From: Coccinella septempunctata
Lineage: Eukaryota > Arthropoda > Insecta > Coleoptera > Coccinellidae
Direction: 5' to 3'
Length of the DNA: 64,000 bases
NCBI RefSeq assembly: GCF_907165205.1
Contig: NC_058196.1
Location: 24,842,501 to 24,906,500 of the forward strand
Part shown: positions 1-11,925 of the stretch, piece after piece
Layout of the letters: every line of letters starts with the position of its first letter
Position numbering within the stretch: the first letter of the stretch is position 1
The notes under the pieces: generated by a model
The model's input: the letters and a program-made list of their open reading frames with translations, nothing else
The model's database searches: none
Told to the model about the DNA's origin: nothing
Translations under genes and position numbers: made by a program

Positions 1-243
1 TGAACTTGGTACTGAACCATTCATTGTCCAGCAATAAGTTTATGTTTTTTTTCGTTTTTGCGATGCCGGAGTCACCTTCCACAGTCCCGTACTTGAAATT
101 CTATGAAATTTTGTCGAATTTCTAGGGGTTGTATCTCAGCCATCTTTGATATTTTATATAGACAATTTTTGGTTGAACGACTTATTTTGATGAGTTCTTC
201 CTTCTGTCAAAAGAAAGCCTCACCCTTGAAAACACCACGTATA
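1..243 (-). mobile_element. Partial copy of the 1-kb TIR family A, cut by the window edge
   Basis: This stretch is the reverse complement of the left part of the family A element at 29.82-30.83 kb, read from its interior to its outer end. It ends in the family terminus that reads roughly CCTCACCCTTGAAAACACC before position 243. The rest lies outside the window. There is no reading frame of note. Assignment is by direct comparison inside the window; the superfamily is unknown. Confidence 0.7.
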
Positions 244-1130
244 TTATGAAGCTGAGTTCGGTATGTACCTTTTTGAAGAGAGGTCATGATGAATTTATTC
301 CAATAGAGCTCAGTGTCTGGAAATTAGGCTGGGAGTATTAGAAATTAGAAATATCTCAGATACCGGAACAAACTCAAGTTTTACCTCTAATTACGACTGT
401 AATTTCATCACAAACAAATATAGTTTCTGACACAAATGGACTTGCTCAAATTTCAGAGTCAAGATACCTACTTGAACTCAGAACATGAATCAGATATGGC
501 CTCCTAAAAACCCCAATGAACTAACTTCTCAACATTCATTTCTGCCCCCAATCTAAACCTCGAAAACTTCCAACGAATTCAACAAATTGGCTCAATTCTA
601 AGGCGGCAAAACCTCCACATCTAAGAAACATTTATGAATAATTTAAGCATGTTAGTTTGCTCCCGCTTCAAATTGAAATACAAAATTACATTTGATGGGT
701 ATTTGGGGGATTATCTCTGGCCCTAATTACGAGTGCACGACTGCATGAAAGCGTATTCCAGAGACGAGAGTCACGTTTTATGGTTTTATTCTATCGAATG
801 GAGAGGAAGGGACAAGATCGTGGATTGAAGTTGCAGTATCGTTTACGACTACTAATGATTCAGTTTCTGAGGAAGGCAGTAGAATTTTGTGGACAAATTT
901 GATAGGAAGTTTAAATTATTCCACGACCTACTGGAGGAAGACATAATTTGCCAGTTCGTTAGAGGAATGATTTGTGAAAAATAGTAGTTTTCGGATTTAT
1001 CAGCTGATAGATGCAATCATTTTTAGGAATTCTGGCTGTAGCTAAATTATCTGACAAAAGTTGCCCCTAACTTAGTACCTATTAATGTGAATGTATCGAT
1101 ACAATGTACTGATATTGAAGGAAGCCCTCT
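244..1130. other. Intergenic DNA, nothing recognised
   Basis: AT-rich sequence with no convincing reading frame and no repeat matched elsewhere in the window. Exons of the VWC-like gene lying to the right on the minus strand could continue into this stretch, but I found no cysteine-rich frame with splice sites. Confidence 0.4.
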
Positions 1131-1288
1131 ACCGTAGATTCGGGTGACTTGGGACTTAGAGGTCACCCACCGATTTGGGAGGCTTGGGACACAAGTTAAA
1201 ATCTACCTATTTATTTCTCAACTCTCAAATGATATAGGTGAATTGGGACGATGTATAGTTTTGAATAATTAGAATTTGTGATTATATA

Positions 1289-2756
1289 CACTGCGCAAAA
1301 AAATTAACGCACATTATGGAAATCTCAAATTTATTCTACAACTGAAGGTGTTCTCAATGATAATTATTTTTATCAGAATTATGCATGCATATGTTATCCA
1401 CTTTCACGGTTTTCTTCAATACAGATGTTTTTTTACCAGCAGGAATAAAAAAAGATGATATTATCAGATTTTGAATGTATTGGCTCCATTCTGAAATCAT
1501 TTGTTCTCGATCAATTCTAGTGATCAATAGTTTTTCTTCCGTTTGATTTTTCTATACTCGATCGCTATGCAACGCGAAACACGCAATTTGACCCAAGAGG
1601 AATGTGCCCAAGCGGTAGTTTTGCGAGAAGAACGGTGGACATACACAAGAATTGCAGAAAGGTTTGGAGTTTCCCATACAAGTGTGTCCAGAATGTTGCA
1701 GGTAACAACTGCCATTCAAGAACGTTAATTGAGAGTTTCTTCGTTGAGACAACGGTTTGCAACCTCTCGTCTCCTTCAAATTCAGCTTGAGCAAACTCAT
1801 GAGGTGCAAATTAGCACTCAGACAATAAGAAATCGCCTCAGAGAATATGATTTAAGGCCTCGTGTCGCGGCAAGAGGCCCAGCTCTTACCCCAGTCCATC
1901 GAAGGGCGCGTTTGGATTTTGCGAGATAGCATATCCATTGGGAAGAGGCCGATTGGGAAAGAGTTCTCTTCACTGATGAGTCTAGATTATGCCTCTACCA
2001 TTGTAGACGTTCCCTTGTATACACGTCCATATGAAAGATATGCTCAGTGCAATTACCTGAATACTACTGGTTTCGGGGGAGGATCGATTATGGTATGGGG
2101 TGGAATATCTTTGACTGCTCGCACAGACCTAGTGGTCGTTGATGATGGAGCTATGAATGCTGATAAGTATATAAGGAACATTCTTGAAGAGCATGTAGTG
2201 CCATTTGCCCCATACATTGGTGAAAATTTCATTTTTATGGACGATAATGCCAGACCCCATCGTGCGCGCATCGTTCAGGAGTACCTTGAAGAGGTTGAAG
2301 TCTCTCGAATGGAATGGCCAGCAAGAAGTCCAGATGTCAATCCGATTGAGCAGGTTTGGGACAACCTCAATAGAAGGCTGAGAATTCAGAAAATCATCCA
2401 GCTACTCTTAATGACTTAGGAATCCAACTCGGAGAAATCTGGGAAGGATTAGATCAGAACATTTTAAGATCACTCATTTTGAGTATGAACCGTCGTTGCC
2501 GAGCTGTAATTAACGCAAGGGGTGGAAATACCAAGTATTAAATCACCTATCAGCATTTCAGTATTTTGAAAATTGTTCATTTCTCTTCTTTCACATACGA
2601 TTCCGTGTAATCCTGAATTTTTCTTCCATTTAATGTGTCTTGTTTCGTTCAAAACCTTTCCGAGAGAACATAAAAAATAAGTTATAAAGTCAATGTAGAG
2701 TTTACTTTCATTAAAATTGAGATTTTCAGAATGTGCTTTAATTTTTTTGCGCAGTG
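1289..2756 (+). mobile_element. Tc1-family DNA transposon, inactive copy 1
   Basis: The termini are CACTGCGCAAAAAAATTAA and its reverse complement, flanked on both sides by the TA dinucleotide that Tc1/mariner elements duplicate (1287-1288 and 2757-2758). The interior carries a degraded transposase frame. A second copy with the same termini lies at 5482-6772 in the opposite orientation. At 1468 bp the length fits a nearly full-length Tc1 element. Confidence 0.92.
1567..2541 (+). pseudogene. Tc1 transposase pseudogene (copy 1)
   Basis: The transposase would bind the terminal repeats through N-terminal helix-turn-helix motifs and cut and join DNA with a DDE catalytic core. The frame opens with MQRETRNLTQEECAQAV, including a visible helix-turn-helix (YTRIAERFGVSHTSVSRML). 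It is broken by a TAA at about 1726, where copy 2 has tyrosine, by a TAG at about 1927, where copy 2 has glutamate, and by a small deletion near 2003. The catalytic region is still readable: MDDNARPH followed by NPIEQVWD with 34 residues between D and E, the DD34E spacing of Tc1. A further frame change near 2390 removes the C-terminus. It cannot make a working enzyme. Confidence 0.88.
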
Positions 2757-3459
2757 TAGTTGAAATTCGGTAAGGAAATTAAATGATAAACCGCTATTAC
2801 AGCGAAAGTAAATATATTGCAACTCAAATGTAAAAAAACTAAACAAAACAAGGGAACTTTGATTTCTTTCATTCTTTGGTGGTTTCTTTGTGGAAATAAC
2901 GTGAATAATAATATCCTGCGAAAAATTGGCATATCTCCTGCTGCCAATGCGCCGCTTGTATCTATTCTGCATTGTCCCAATTCACCCTATGAATGAAAAT
3001 AAATGAATGAGATCCGTGTTGGCGTTTGATTTGTGAACAACCTTGTTTCATGACATATCTTATATCCCAATGTCCCACGTATAATTACACATGCACAAAA
3101 TGAAACTCATGTACAGGACACTAGGAAGTATAAGGGTCATAAAAAAACGCGCTTTTAGTCTCCCAAATTTCTTAATTTTGCCTGTAAATTCAAACGCTCC
3201 GGTCACGGCAAACTCAACAGGAATTAATTGTTAAACTAACCAAAAAAAACACTACACAATCTTATAAGTTTGTCCCTTCACTGATGAATGGTAAGAAATA
3301 AAGAAATCTGCAAGGAGGGTAATTGTCCCAAGTTAAAGGACTGTCCCAAATCATCCGAATCTACCGGTACTAGTCTACACTCACCTGTTCTTTTCTTTGT
3401 GTGATCTCTTATGAGGGTTAAGAATATCCTGAGTTTTTATCAAGCAACAAAAAACTTAC

Positions 3460-3673
3460 TCAGAAACACATCGGCAATCAGCGTGGCAACTGCCCTTCAA
3501 TAGTTCGCGGTCTATATTATCGCCAACATTAATCAAACTCTTCTTGAAGATGCAACTTCCATTTTTGGGAAGGAAATCTGGACAATCATAGCGGACTATG
3601 TTGGAGTCGCTATTTTCCGTACATCCCAGTTCCTTATATAAGTACGATCCTAAAGGTTCAACAGCACTACCAC
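3460..3673 (-). CDS. VWC-like gene, exon 2 (cysteine-rich)
   Basis: The acceptor (TTTTTTTAG) ends at 3674. The frame stays open to 3460, where GA|GTAAGT is a strong donor. If this donor is not used, the next in-frame codon after GAG is TAA. Six cysteines and one N-glycosylation-type site (NGS) are visible. No exon 3 could be found in the repeat-filled DNA to the left. Confidence 0.62.
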
Positions 3674-4756
3674 CTAAAAAAATTCAGAAAATATAGAAGG
3701 GTAGAATTTCAAAATTATGATTCATTAATTCATCATCCTGTCTTTTTTGAATAGATTAATCAGTAAGATAATTGGAAGGGTCCAAGGAACGTTTCAGTGA
3801 AATTTATAGTTGGAAACAAGCAGAGTGTCCAGAAAGGAAAACGAATTGATAAGAATTGTATGAAAATTGCATGTGATATAAGAAACAAAATTTTAATCAG
3901 GTGGAGGAGACTTCCTAACGCACAGTATATCATTACTCATATTTTATTTCTTATATTTCTTTGATGTCATGCCCTAAGTTTAACTTCTAACTTCGACTTC
4001 AAAACATTCTCACTTTCTCGAGCAGAAAAATAAAAAAGTCTCAGACAAGTTGGCTTCTCAGTTTATTCACTTTGATGAATAGATCCTGACTGAATGAGAC
4101 AAATATTCCGCTTTGACATATTCCCGAGAAAAAATTGTCTGGTGAACGGCGGCAAGAAATGAAGAGGTCATATCAGATAAGAAACTCAACGTCACGGGAC
4201 TAAGGCATATTTTTTTATGTTCCTATTGATTACTTTTACGAACAACTAGAAATATACTAAACGGTTCTCAGCGTGCACAGATTCGGAAATTTAATGGACC
4301 ATTTTATTTCAGTTTTATTATTTCCAATGAAGATAACATTGCTTTTTCGGAATATGTACCATTTTCAGCTCTAGGTTAAAAATTGACCTTCGAAAAATAC
4401 CGGAAAAGATGGGGTCACCTGAAAATTCGTCAAGACCAAACGGTTGAGCTGAGGTCCATGAAATTTCGGAATTTATTACTAGAAGAGTGGCTCTTTCAGA
4501 ATATCGCTTATAGCTTCAAGATGCCGTTTCTGTATAAGTTACACAATAACATAAAAAAAAACATAAAAACTCCCTTCTGATGATATAAATTTCTACTTTC
4601 GTGGTAGTGAAATTTGGAATATTTAGGAAACTTTTACAACGTTTTTCAAAACGAAATGTAATTCGTAATTCAGTGAGACTATTAGGAAGGTGTGACGAGT
4701 AACGTACCTCTGATGATAGTGTAGATCAAACACAACCCCAACAAAACACTCTTCAT
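3460..4756 (-). CDS. Small secreted cysteine-rich protein, VWC-like (partial gene)
   Basis: Two minus-strand exons join in frame. Exon 1 encodes a signal peptide (MKSVLLGLCLIYTIIRG). Exon 2 encodes about 71 residues with six cysteines in the order GCT, DCP, SCI, SCH, DCR, RCV, plus a VGDNI segment before the last three. The C...C...C...VG...C-x3-C-x-C layout resembles the first subdomain of a von Willebrand factor C domain. Complete VWC domains have about ten cysteines, so either a third exon lies further left or this is a short derivative. Reading on past the exon 2 donor meets a TAA at once and would give an 88-residue peptide. It probably acts extracellularly; the function is unknown. No paralogue is seen in the window. 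Confidence 0.62.
3674..4707 (-). other. Intron of the VWC-like gene
   Basis: About 1 kb of AT-rich sequence bounded by the GTACGT donor and the TTTTTTTAG acceptor on the minus strand. No repeat shared with the rest of the window was recognised. A 65-codon open frame near 4383-4580 looks like chance. Confidence 0.5.
4708..4756 (-). CDS. VWC-like gene, exon 1 (signal peptide)
   Basis: ATG at 4756 reading leftward gives sixteen codons plus one base, then the donor GTACGT at 4707. The peptide has a lysine followed by a hydrophobic run (VLLGLCLIYTII), a classic signal peptide. Its phase (one leftover base) matches the two-base start of exon 2. The start is chosen because it is the only ATG that gives a signal peptide spliceable to the cysteine-rich exon. 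Confidence 0.62.
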
Positions 4757-5479
4757 GGTTCAATATCGAATAGTCAACAACGAATATGGAATCTTCTTAC
4801 TTGTCGTAGTTGCTTATTTACCAACCTGACGAGAATCTTGATCAGGTATTTCAAGTACAAGTGACACCCACACTATATTATTCTTGACATTGAATCTGAG
4901 CTACCTCAGATTGAGTAACTTAAAGACGAGAAGTGAAAAATCTGTATTCACCTACATCGGGCAACCGAAATTTAATGTGCGCATGAGGAAATTTGTTATA
5001 GGAATGCATAAAATAATTATCCCAACGTACTGAGTGAGCAGAAAGCAATGCACATAATAATAAATGAATCGCGCCTTCAGTTAGATGAATAAAGTGAAGC
5101 ATTAAATTTATCTCTTCGGTATCAACTATTTTGTTTAAGAATACTCGACTCGGTCAATTTATTTTTTGAATAACGCAAGTCTTATGTAAATTGCCATTAC
5201 AATTTCTGGCACAGAAGTTAAGGTCACCGTTAAAAAAACTAACATGACACACTCCTCTATTTTACACGAGAAAATGTGTAATTCAAAATAAATATCGATC
5301 TGTTCGAGCAGAAGATATGAATTTTGTTTTACTCACTCTATATATTATGTTATTATACGAAAGATATAAAGTGACAGAGATAAAGCACCCTAATTGATTC
5401 ATTTTCATTTATATCAGTAATTAAAAATGGCATCGGCAGTCATTCTGCAGTAAGTAATCTCTTCATACGCATACGTTTA
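4757..5479. other. Presumed 5' flank of the VWC-like gene
   Basis: This DNA lies upstream of exon 1 on the minus strand, so it should hold the 5' UTR and promoter. I see no TATA box or initiator clear enough to annotate and no reading frame. It ends at the second Tc1 copy. Confidence 0.35.
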
Positions 5480-5481
5480 TA

Positions 5482-6772
5482 CACTGCGCAAAAAAATTAA
5501 CGCACATTCTGAAAATCTCAATTTTAATGAAAGTTAACTCTACATTGACTTTATAACTTAATTTTTATGTTCTCTCGGAAAGGTTTTGAACGAAACAAGA
5601 CACATTAAATGGAAGAAAAATTCAGGATTCCACCGAATCTTATGTGAAAGAAGAGAAATGAACAATTTTCAAAATACTGAAATGCTGATAAGTGATTTAA
5701 TACTTGGTATTTCCACCCCTTGCGTTAATTTCAGCTCGGCAACGACGGTTCATACTCAAAATGAGTGATCTTAAAATGTTCTGATCTAATCCTTCCCAGA
5801 TTTCTCCGAGTTGGATTCCTAAGTCATTAAGAGTAGCTGGATGATTTTCTGAACTTCTCAGCCTTCTATTGAGGTTGTCCCAAACCTGCTCAATCGGATT
5901 GAGATCTGGACTTCTTGCTGGTCATTCCATTCGAGAGACTTCAACCTCTTCAAGGTAATCCTGAACGATGCGCGCACGATGGGGTCTGGCATTATCGTCC
6001 ATGAAAATGAAATTTTCACCAATGTATGGGGCAAATGGCACTACATGCTCTTCAAGAATGTTCCCTATATACTTATCAACATTCATAGCTCCATTATCAA
6101 CGACCACAAGGTCTGTGCGAGCAGTCAAAGATATTCCACCCCATACCATAATCAATCCTCCCCCGAAACCAGTAGTATTCAGGAAATTGCACTGAACATA
6201 TCTTTCATGTGGACGTCTGTATACAAGGGAACGTCGATCACAATGGTAGAGGCAGAATCTAGACTCATCTGTGAAGAGAACTCTTTCCCAATCGGCCTCT
6301 TCCCAAGGGATATGCTCTCTTGCAAAATCCAAACGCGCCCTTTGATGGGGTGGGGTAAGAGCTGGGCCTCTTTCCGCGATACGAGGCCTTAAATCATATT
6401 CTCTGAGGCGATTTCTTATTGTCTGAGTGCTAATTTGCACCTCATGAGTTTGCTCAAGCTGAATTTGAAGGAGTCGAGCGGTTGCAAACCGTTGTCTCAA
6501 CGAAGAAACTCTTAAGTAACGTTCTTGAATGGCAGTTGTTACCCGTGGTGTACCCACTGTACCCTGTCCTGCTCTTCGGACATTGATCGAGAACAACTGA
6601 CATTCAAAATCTGATAATATCTTTTTTTTTATTCCTGCTGGGAAAAAAAATCTGTATTGAAGAAAACCGTTGAAAGTGGATAACATATGCATGCATAATT
6701 CTGATGAAAATAATTATCATTGAGAACACCTTCAGTTGTAGAATAAATTTGCGTTAATTTTTTACCGCAGTG
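5482..6772 (-). mobile_element. Tc1-family DNA transposon, inactive copy 2
   Basis: Same termini as copy 1 (CACTGCGCAAAAAAATTAA at the left), flanked by TA at 5480-5481 and 6773-6774, in reverse orientation. The right TIR is slightly diverged (ACCGCAGTG). It is about 180 bp shorter than copy 1 because a block covering the transposase N-terminus is missing. The two copies form an imperfect large inverted repeat with a spacer of about 2.7 kb. Confidence 0.92.
5684..6692 (-). pseudogene. Tc1 transposase pseudogene (copy 2)
   Basis: The catalytic part is better preserved than in copy 1: LFTDESRFCLYHCDRR, then MVWGGISLTARTDL, FIFMDDNARPHRARIV and NPIEQVWDNLNRR, with DD34E spacing. The N-terminal DNA-binding region is gone; the frame runs into unrelated residues before VTTAIQERYLRVSSLRQRF. 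A TGA replaces the tryptophan codon after SRME near 5925, so the segment containing the catalytic glutamate lies past a stop. Copies 1 and 2 are damaged at different places. Confidence 0.88.
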
Positions 6773-6774
6773 TA

Positions 6775-9008
6775 TATATTTGAGGGTTTTTTCTACCAAA
6801 TCTGGTGCAGAAGGAATAAAAATTGTTGTTTGCAGAAATTGATCATTGTTCAACATAGCTTGCCAGCTGCAATTTTGGGGCATGGAAAAATTTCAAGGTA
6901 ATGTCTATGACAGACTTCTACATCGGACAATATCTCGGAAATATGAATATAAATTGTCTGGCTTCTCATTGAGATTATTCTTATGGTCATAATTGACATT
7001 TTTAAAAATCTCAGAGAGACAGTTTCACGTCACATAAACTTCTTGAGTTGTATTTTTTTGTAGCAAATTTCATTGAATGAAATACTTATTTTAGTCGAGC
7101 CTGCAAATGGCTTTTTGTTGTGACCACAACGGACTAAAAGTGTTTACGGACGAAAAGTGTCTTCGGACAAGAAATATTTGTCTTCAAGAAAAGTCGAATT
7201 TTCATTCGGGAATCAATACGTAAAATGCCTTTTTTTGTGGAAGTAGACCAAGAAATAACGCTGTTCAGTAGGAATATACGATATACTATAAGATTTCCAT
7301 TACCTATGTAGGTGGGATGCTAAAACTTGGAAAGCCATTGAGGTCATTAAAATAACCAAAATTTATTCGATATATATATGATTCTACTTTAAAAAACAGT
7401 CCTCGTATTCTTACCAGGTTTTGTTCTAAATGAAACAAAAAGGTTACCTTCAACAACTAAGATTCAATAGTAAGGGAGTAAAACCTCTAGGTCAAAACCC
7501 ATTAAATCAACTAATGGTGCTAATCGATGTCATACCCACCTCAACAATTGAGCACGATACTGTCAGTCCAAAAGACCATCCAACAGTCGTAGGTAGTTGT
7601 AGATACATGAAATAAAACTTCGCTTCAGCAGTCCAAAAGTTAATTCCCAAAATACGAAGGGAAAAACCTTGACCTAGAAAGAATATGTGGGCGAGCTGGA
7701 CGTCCCATACTTCTATTTATCATTCTTTATGTATCGGAAAAGCAATCAATAGTTAGGAAAACTTTGGGGATACCGATCGGGAAAGATGTATCTGCACCAA
7801 AGTACACAGCGGTGTAGAAAAGTCGTAATGATATTTATGAAATTGAGAATTAATGTGTTTTTTGTTTGGGCACCCAGATTTATGCATTTCATTTGTTGTA
7901 CACATTCCGATTTCGTGATAGTGAACATAAATCTTGTTCAAACATCCTATTTCTTGCTTCATAAAAATGGTGCGCCTTTTGATGTGAAATTTCTTAATAA
8001 CGTGAAGAAATAATCAAGGTTGTCACAGCCAATCTGATACACTGTGTATATCAGCGAATCTGAGACTTTTTTGGGTGCCTATACCGTAAGAATTTCACAA
8101 CTGAAACTGTGCAATAAAAGAATGAGTTTTTTTCGAAATTTCGTCATTGGATATTATGATTTTTAATCTCCTAGCTCTCAAGAGACTAATCTCTTGGTAT
8201 TTTTCGTATAATAACGTGTTTCGTTTGAGATTCTAGCGATACTTTTCGATAAAGATATTTTCAATCTGATCTTAGTATACAAAATTAATCATCAGGGAAC
8301 ATCATGAAAGAATTTCATTTAAGTTTTCCATGCCTGTGTATGTACAACAAAACATGGTGCTTCTCACACTATGGATAATTTCGAAGTGAAGGCTTTCCCC
8401 TTTTGCCATCTTGAAATCTCCATCAGAACCAGAAAACGAAGTTGATTAATTTCTTGAACTTTCCCATGAACTTTGGTGTTTGATTAGGCGACAAACGACA
8501 AAATCTATTTTTATATCGGCATTGTTTCATATCTTTCGGCAACCTAAATCTTGTCATATATGAGGGCTTCGATAGACCTTCAGTATCGATCGTGATATTT
8601 TACAACCTTCTATAAAACACGATATGACCTTCATTTTGGGAATCTGTCGCATCAATAAAATATGAAATTTTTTCATTGTTCATAATTCTCTGAACGCGTC
8701 ATGGTTTAAAAAACTCATTTTGTGAAAAACGTGTAATCTGTTTCAACTTCAATTATGGATTTTCATCAAGTATCGGCCATATCAATTTAATACTTATTCC
8801 CAAGCATGAAATGGTATATTTATGGCCGTATACACAGTTTGATTAAACTTCGTTTAAGCTCTAAAGCGACGTTGAAGCATAGAATCTCCATGGAAAAAAA
8901 TGCGTTTAAGGAATTTATCTCGTTTAATGAAACGGTTCATATGACGATTAATGCTTGGAAAAACTTGTCAGGTGTCAGGTTTCCAGCTCATTATGAAAAT
9001 TTAAAATG
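6775..9008. other. Intergenic DNA, nothing recognised
   Basis: About 2.2 kb of AT-rich sequence. Short open frames near 7430-7615, 7786-8013 and 8806-9009 show no family features and no sign of splicing. No repeat shared with other parts of the window was identified. Confidence 0.4.
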
Positions 9009-9009
9009 A

Positions 9010-10232
9010 CCATACTCCATTCACATTTATTTTAGCAGTCGGTTGGCCATGAAATAATTTTCTCAAGTTTTTGTAACTAGAACGGAGTAAGGTTGGCACT
9101 CATGAAATGTCGTTAATGTCATAACGCCGTTGCCACAACTAATATCAGTTTTTATTACGAAAATGCCGAAAGTGATTGAAAAAAGAGACAGGGTTTCAGG
9201 AAGTACTATTTAGAATTCAGGTCCGCTCATTCAAGTAGTTATACCCTGATATTCTAAAATCCACAATACGTCAGAAGGTAGCGAAAATATTCAATGTAAA
9301 AGAATTTATATAATGTTTCATCTGAATCCAAACGACTTATATTTAAGCTGAATATTTCCACAATCAGAAAGATTGTGAATGAAGGGGATGACAAAGAATC
9401 TCCTTCTATTGGGGGACACAAAAAAGTGGTGCCATTTGAGAATTTTCTGTTTGAGTGAATAAATGCGAAAAGTTTACTACAGGATTTTTGATGAATGTCA
9501 TCGTAGAATAAGTTCCCGAAAATTGATTTTTCTATTTTTTATTTGACTTGTCCTATACATTGTAATTGTCTTAAGGTACCAATAAATAACTAATTATTTT
9601 TATTATATCAATGTATTGAGATGAACAGCCAGAAATACGCGCCAGTTGTCTTGTTAATTGTTATTCATGTAAAATTTTCGTTCAAAGATAAAGTTCATCT
9701 TGACTTGAAACTTCCGTCAATTCCTTTTACTTGTATTGATGCAAGATGATTTTTGTTGAAGAATTTAACATTCCTGAATTTATCTGTTAATTCCTTCAGG
9801 CGATACTCATTTCCAACCACTGCATCATATGCATTTCATCTTCAGGTTAATATTTTTGAAATCTACAACTGATGTAACGTATTCAAACTTTAGCCAAAGA
9901 AGATAACGAACTTTGACTCTCCTCAAGCTAGTGCATATTATGATACTATACTGATCTCTTGTATTTTCCATGCAAATAACTGGATTTGGCATGCCTTCAA
10001 TCAGTTTGTATAATCCTCAAATATGTTCGTCACATATTTTCTGAAGAGATTCGATATTGTGATAAAATACGTAATAACAGAAACTTTTACGTAGAACGGG
10101 CAATATAGCGTTGATTTAAAACCCAAAAATGTTTTGACAAGCTTTATAACCCCACATTTTCGTACTATACAGAGTGGAATGTGTCAAATTTCCATGGCCA
10201 ACCGAGTGCTAAAATAAAAGTGAATGGAGAAT
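9010..10232. mobile_element. TIR element with possible transposase remnant (family C)
   Basis: The left end (9013-9052) reads TTAGCAGTCGGTTGGCCATG, and the right end (about 10185-10229) is its near reverse complement within a match of about 40 bp. A single end of the same family recurs near 21172-21215. The interior has a broken frame near 9165-9450 that starts MPKVIEKRDRVSG and continues after frameshifts with a helix-turn-helix-like stretch (FKLNISTIRKIVNEG). This suggests the N-terminus of a decayed transposase. The superfamily is unknown. Confidence 0.55.
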
Positions 10233-10256
10233 ATATCCTTTTATCTAAGTAAAATA

Positions 10257-10310
10257 GGAAAAAAGTCATGATAAAAGTGTTCCTTCTGACCTCGAGAATC
10301 TTCTGTTAAA
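10257..10310. repeat. Fragment of TIR family B
   Basis: A short stretch reading AAAAGTGTTCCTTCTGACCT and then TCGAGAATCTTCTGTTAAA matches the inner part of the family B terminal repeat seen whole at 37.36-37.91 kb and 49.76-50.43 kb. The outer GTCAAAGACTCACC part is missing. Confidence 0.5.
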
Positions 10311-11925
10311 CTTCATTTCCCTCAATGAAAGAGAAAAAACAATGATATTTTTCAGGTTTGTGAATAAGGGATAACTGGTATCTGAAAGAGAAAGTACGAA
10401 TCGTTTAACAGCCAGAAGTAACTCGAAGAAAATTCCTAGCCTTGGGATATCAGGCACATCATCTTTTTATTAAATTTCTTCCTCGACTAGGGAGAAGACG
10501 AAAACTTTCTAATATCTTCCAGTGTAGACCCGATCTTGTTAATAAAGTAATTAAAACTCCTGTTAGCGGTTGAATCATATTGAATGAACTTCTTCTTCGA
10601 GATAATTCATTGATCAACTTCCTGCTAGAACGTTCGATATTTTGCGAAATTAAATATGAAAGAGGCTTCAAATCCAGGGCGATTTTCACTACAAAGTTCA
10701 TGTTTCTTGAGTTCGTTGCAAATATCGGGGCATTATTGTTTCATGACGGTTCGAAAACTGAAACTTTTCTACATTAATTTTCTATATATGTTTGTAGAGA
10801 TGGATATAGGTAGTATATTTCACGTATTTTCAACTGGAGCTTGAAAGATTGAAAAGTTCACTATCAGAATATATACAAATTGAATATTGGAACAACTATC
10901 GACAGATCTGGGGGGGTTAATTAGATTGTTCACCAGATGGCGCTAATTAATAATACCTACCCAGAAGCTCCTAGTGATATATAACTAGGGCCCGTCAATT
11001 CAAAGCGTTTTCTATCCAAGTGGGAGTTTTGTTGCTCTGAAGAGGTCAAATGAAATCATGTTCCATTTCAGCATCTACTCTTCTTCGATGGGATTTTTTT
11101 CCTTTGTGGTCCAAATGATAGTAAGTTGACTAGTTCCATCCACACACTTATTGATTTTTCATAGCAGAGGGTGCAAGGCAACTGAATTATTTCTTACTAT
11201 GGTATTGATAGCGCTGATGACAGTCACAGAGCACTATCATGAATATACCAATTTACCCTCGAGAAAGAAAATAGGATCCCTTGCAACTCCAGTAGCGAAC
11301 ACGCTTTTCGGTGTATCGTCGATGATTAATTTTTTGATAAAAATAGGGTGCCATAAAACAAAAATGATCAACCTGGCATCCGACACACTGTCATAAATCC
11401 TTCAGGAAAATCAACACATAAACTTCTATTAAACGCTAAATCCAGACTAATCTTCGCATGGAAACGCCAACTTTCTTCAAAATTTATGTTTCAATTTGCA
11501 CGGCGGAAACTTTATCGACATCTGCCCAACTTTTCGATTTTATATTCTCCTGTAAAATCGGAAGATAAAACTTCGAATTTAGCATGACTCGCTAGGGGAT
11601 GGAGGCAATCAATGCAAACAGACGCGATTTCATGGCGGATAAAATTGCTCACAACCCAGCATAAACATAACGTAAATGAAAATATTAGCGGTTTCGACAC
11701 TGGACATTTCATAACTTAATGATGATTTAAAACGTATTGAAAGCACTCATGAATTAGCGAATTCACATTATCAAGGTTTGCTATGCAACTATTGATGTGA
11801 CTACTTCAATGCTGATGGAACTCATTTTTCTGGAAACAAATACATCAACTTTTCGGAAATACTGAAAATCCTGAGTTGGCTACCATCCCCATGGTAACCC
11901 TTCATAAATTGTGATAACTAAAGAT
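10311..11925. other. Intergenic DNA, nothing recognised
   Basis: AT-rich sequence with several 60-80 codon chance frames (for example 11151-11396) that lack family features. No repeat shared with the rest of the window was noticed. Confidence 0.35.

Larger units (their letters stand above)
1132..3370. mobile_element. Large inverted-repeat element that hosts the first Tc1 copy
   Basis: The left end near 1132 carries TACCGTAGATTCGGGTGA and the right end near 3344-3370 carries its near reverse complement, TCATCCGAATCTACCGGTA. More matching arms lie inside: GGTGAATTGGGAC near 1237 is mirrored near 2975, and GGGAC-type motifs recur in both arms. The Tc1 element at 1289-2756 sits close to the centre. 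Removing it leaves a foldback-like element of about 770 bp. No reading frame belongs to the outer element, so it is non-autonomous. The superfamily is not recognised. Confidence 0.6.
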
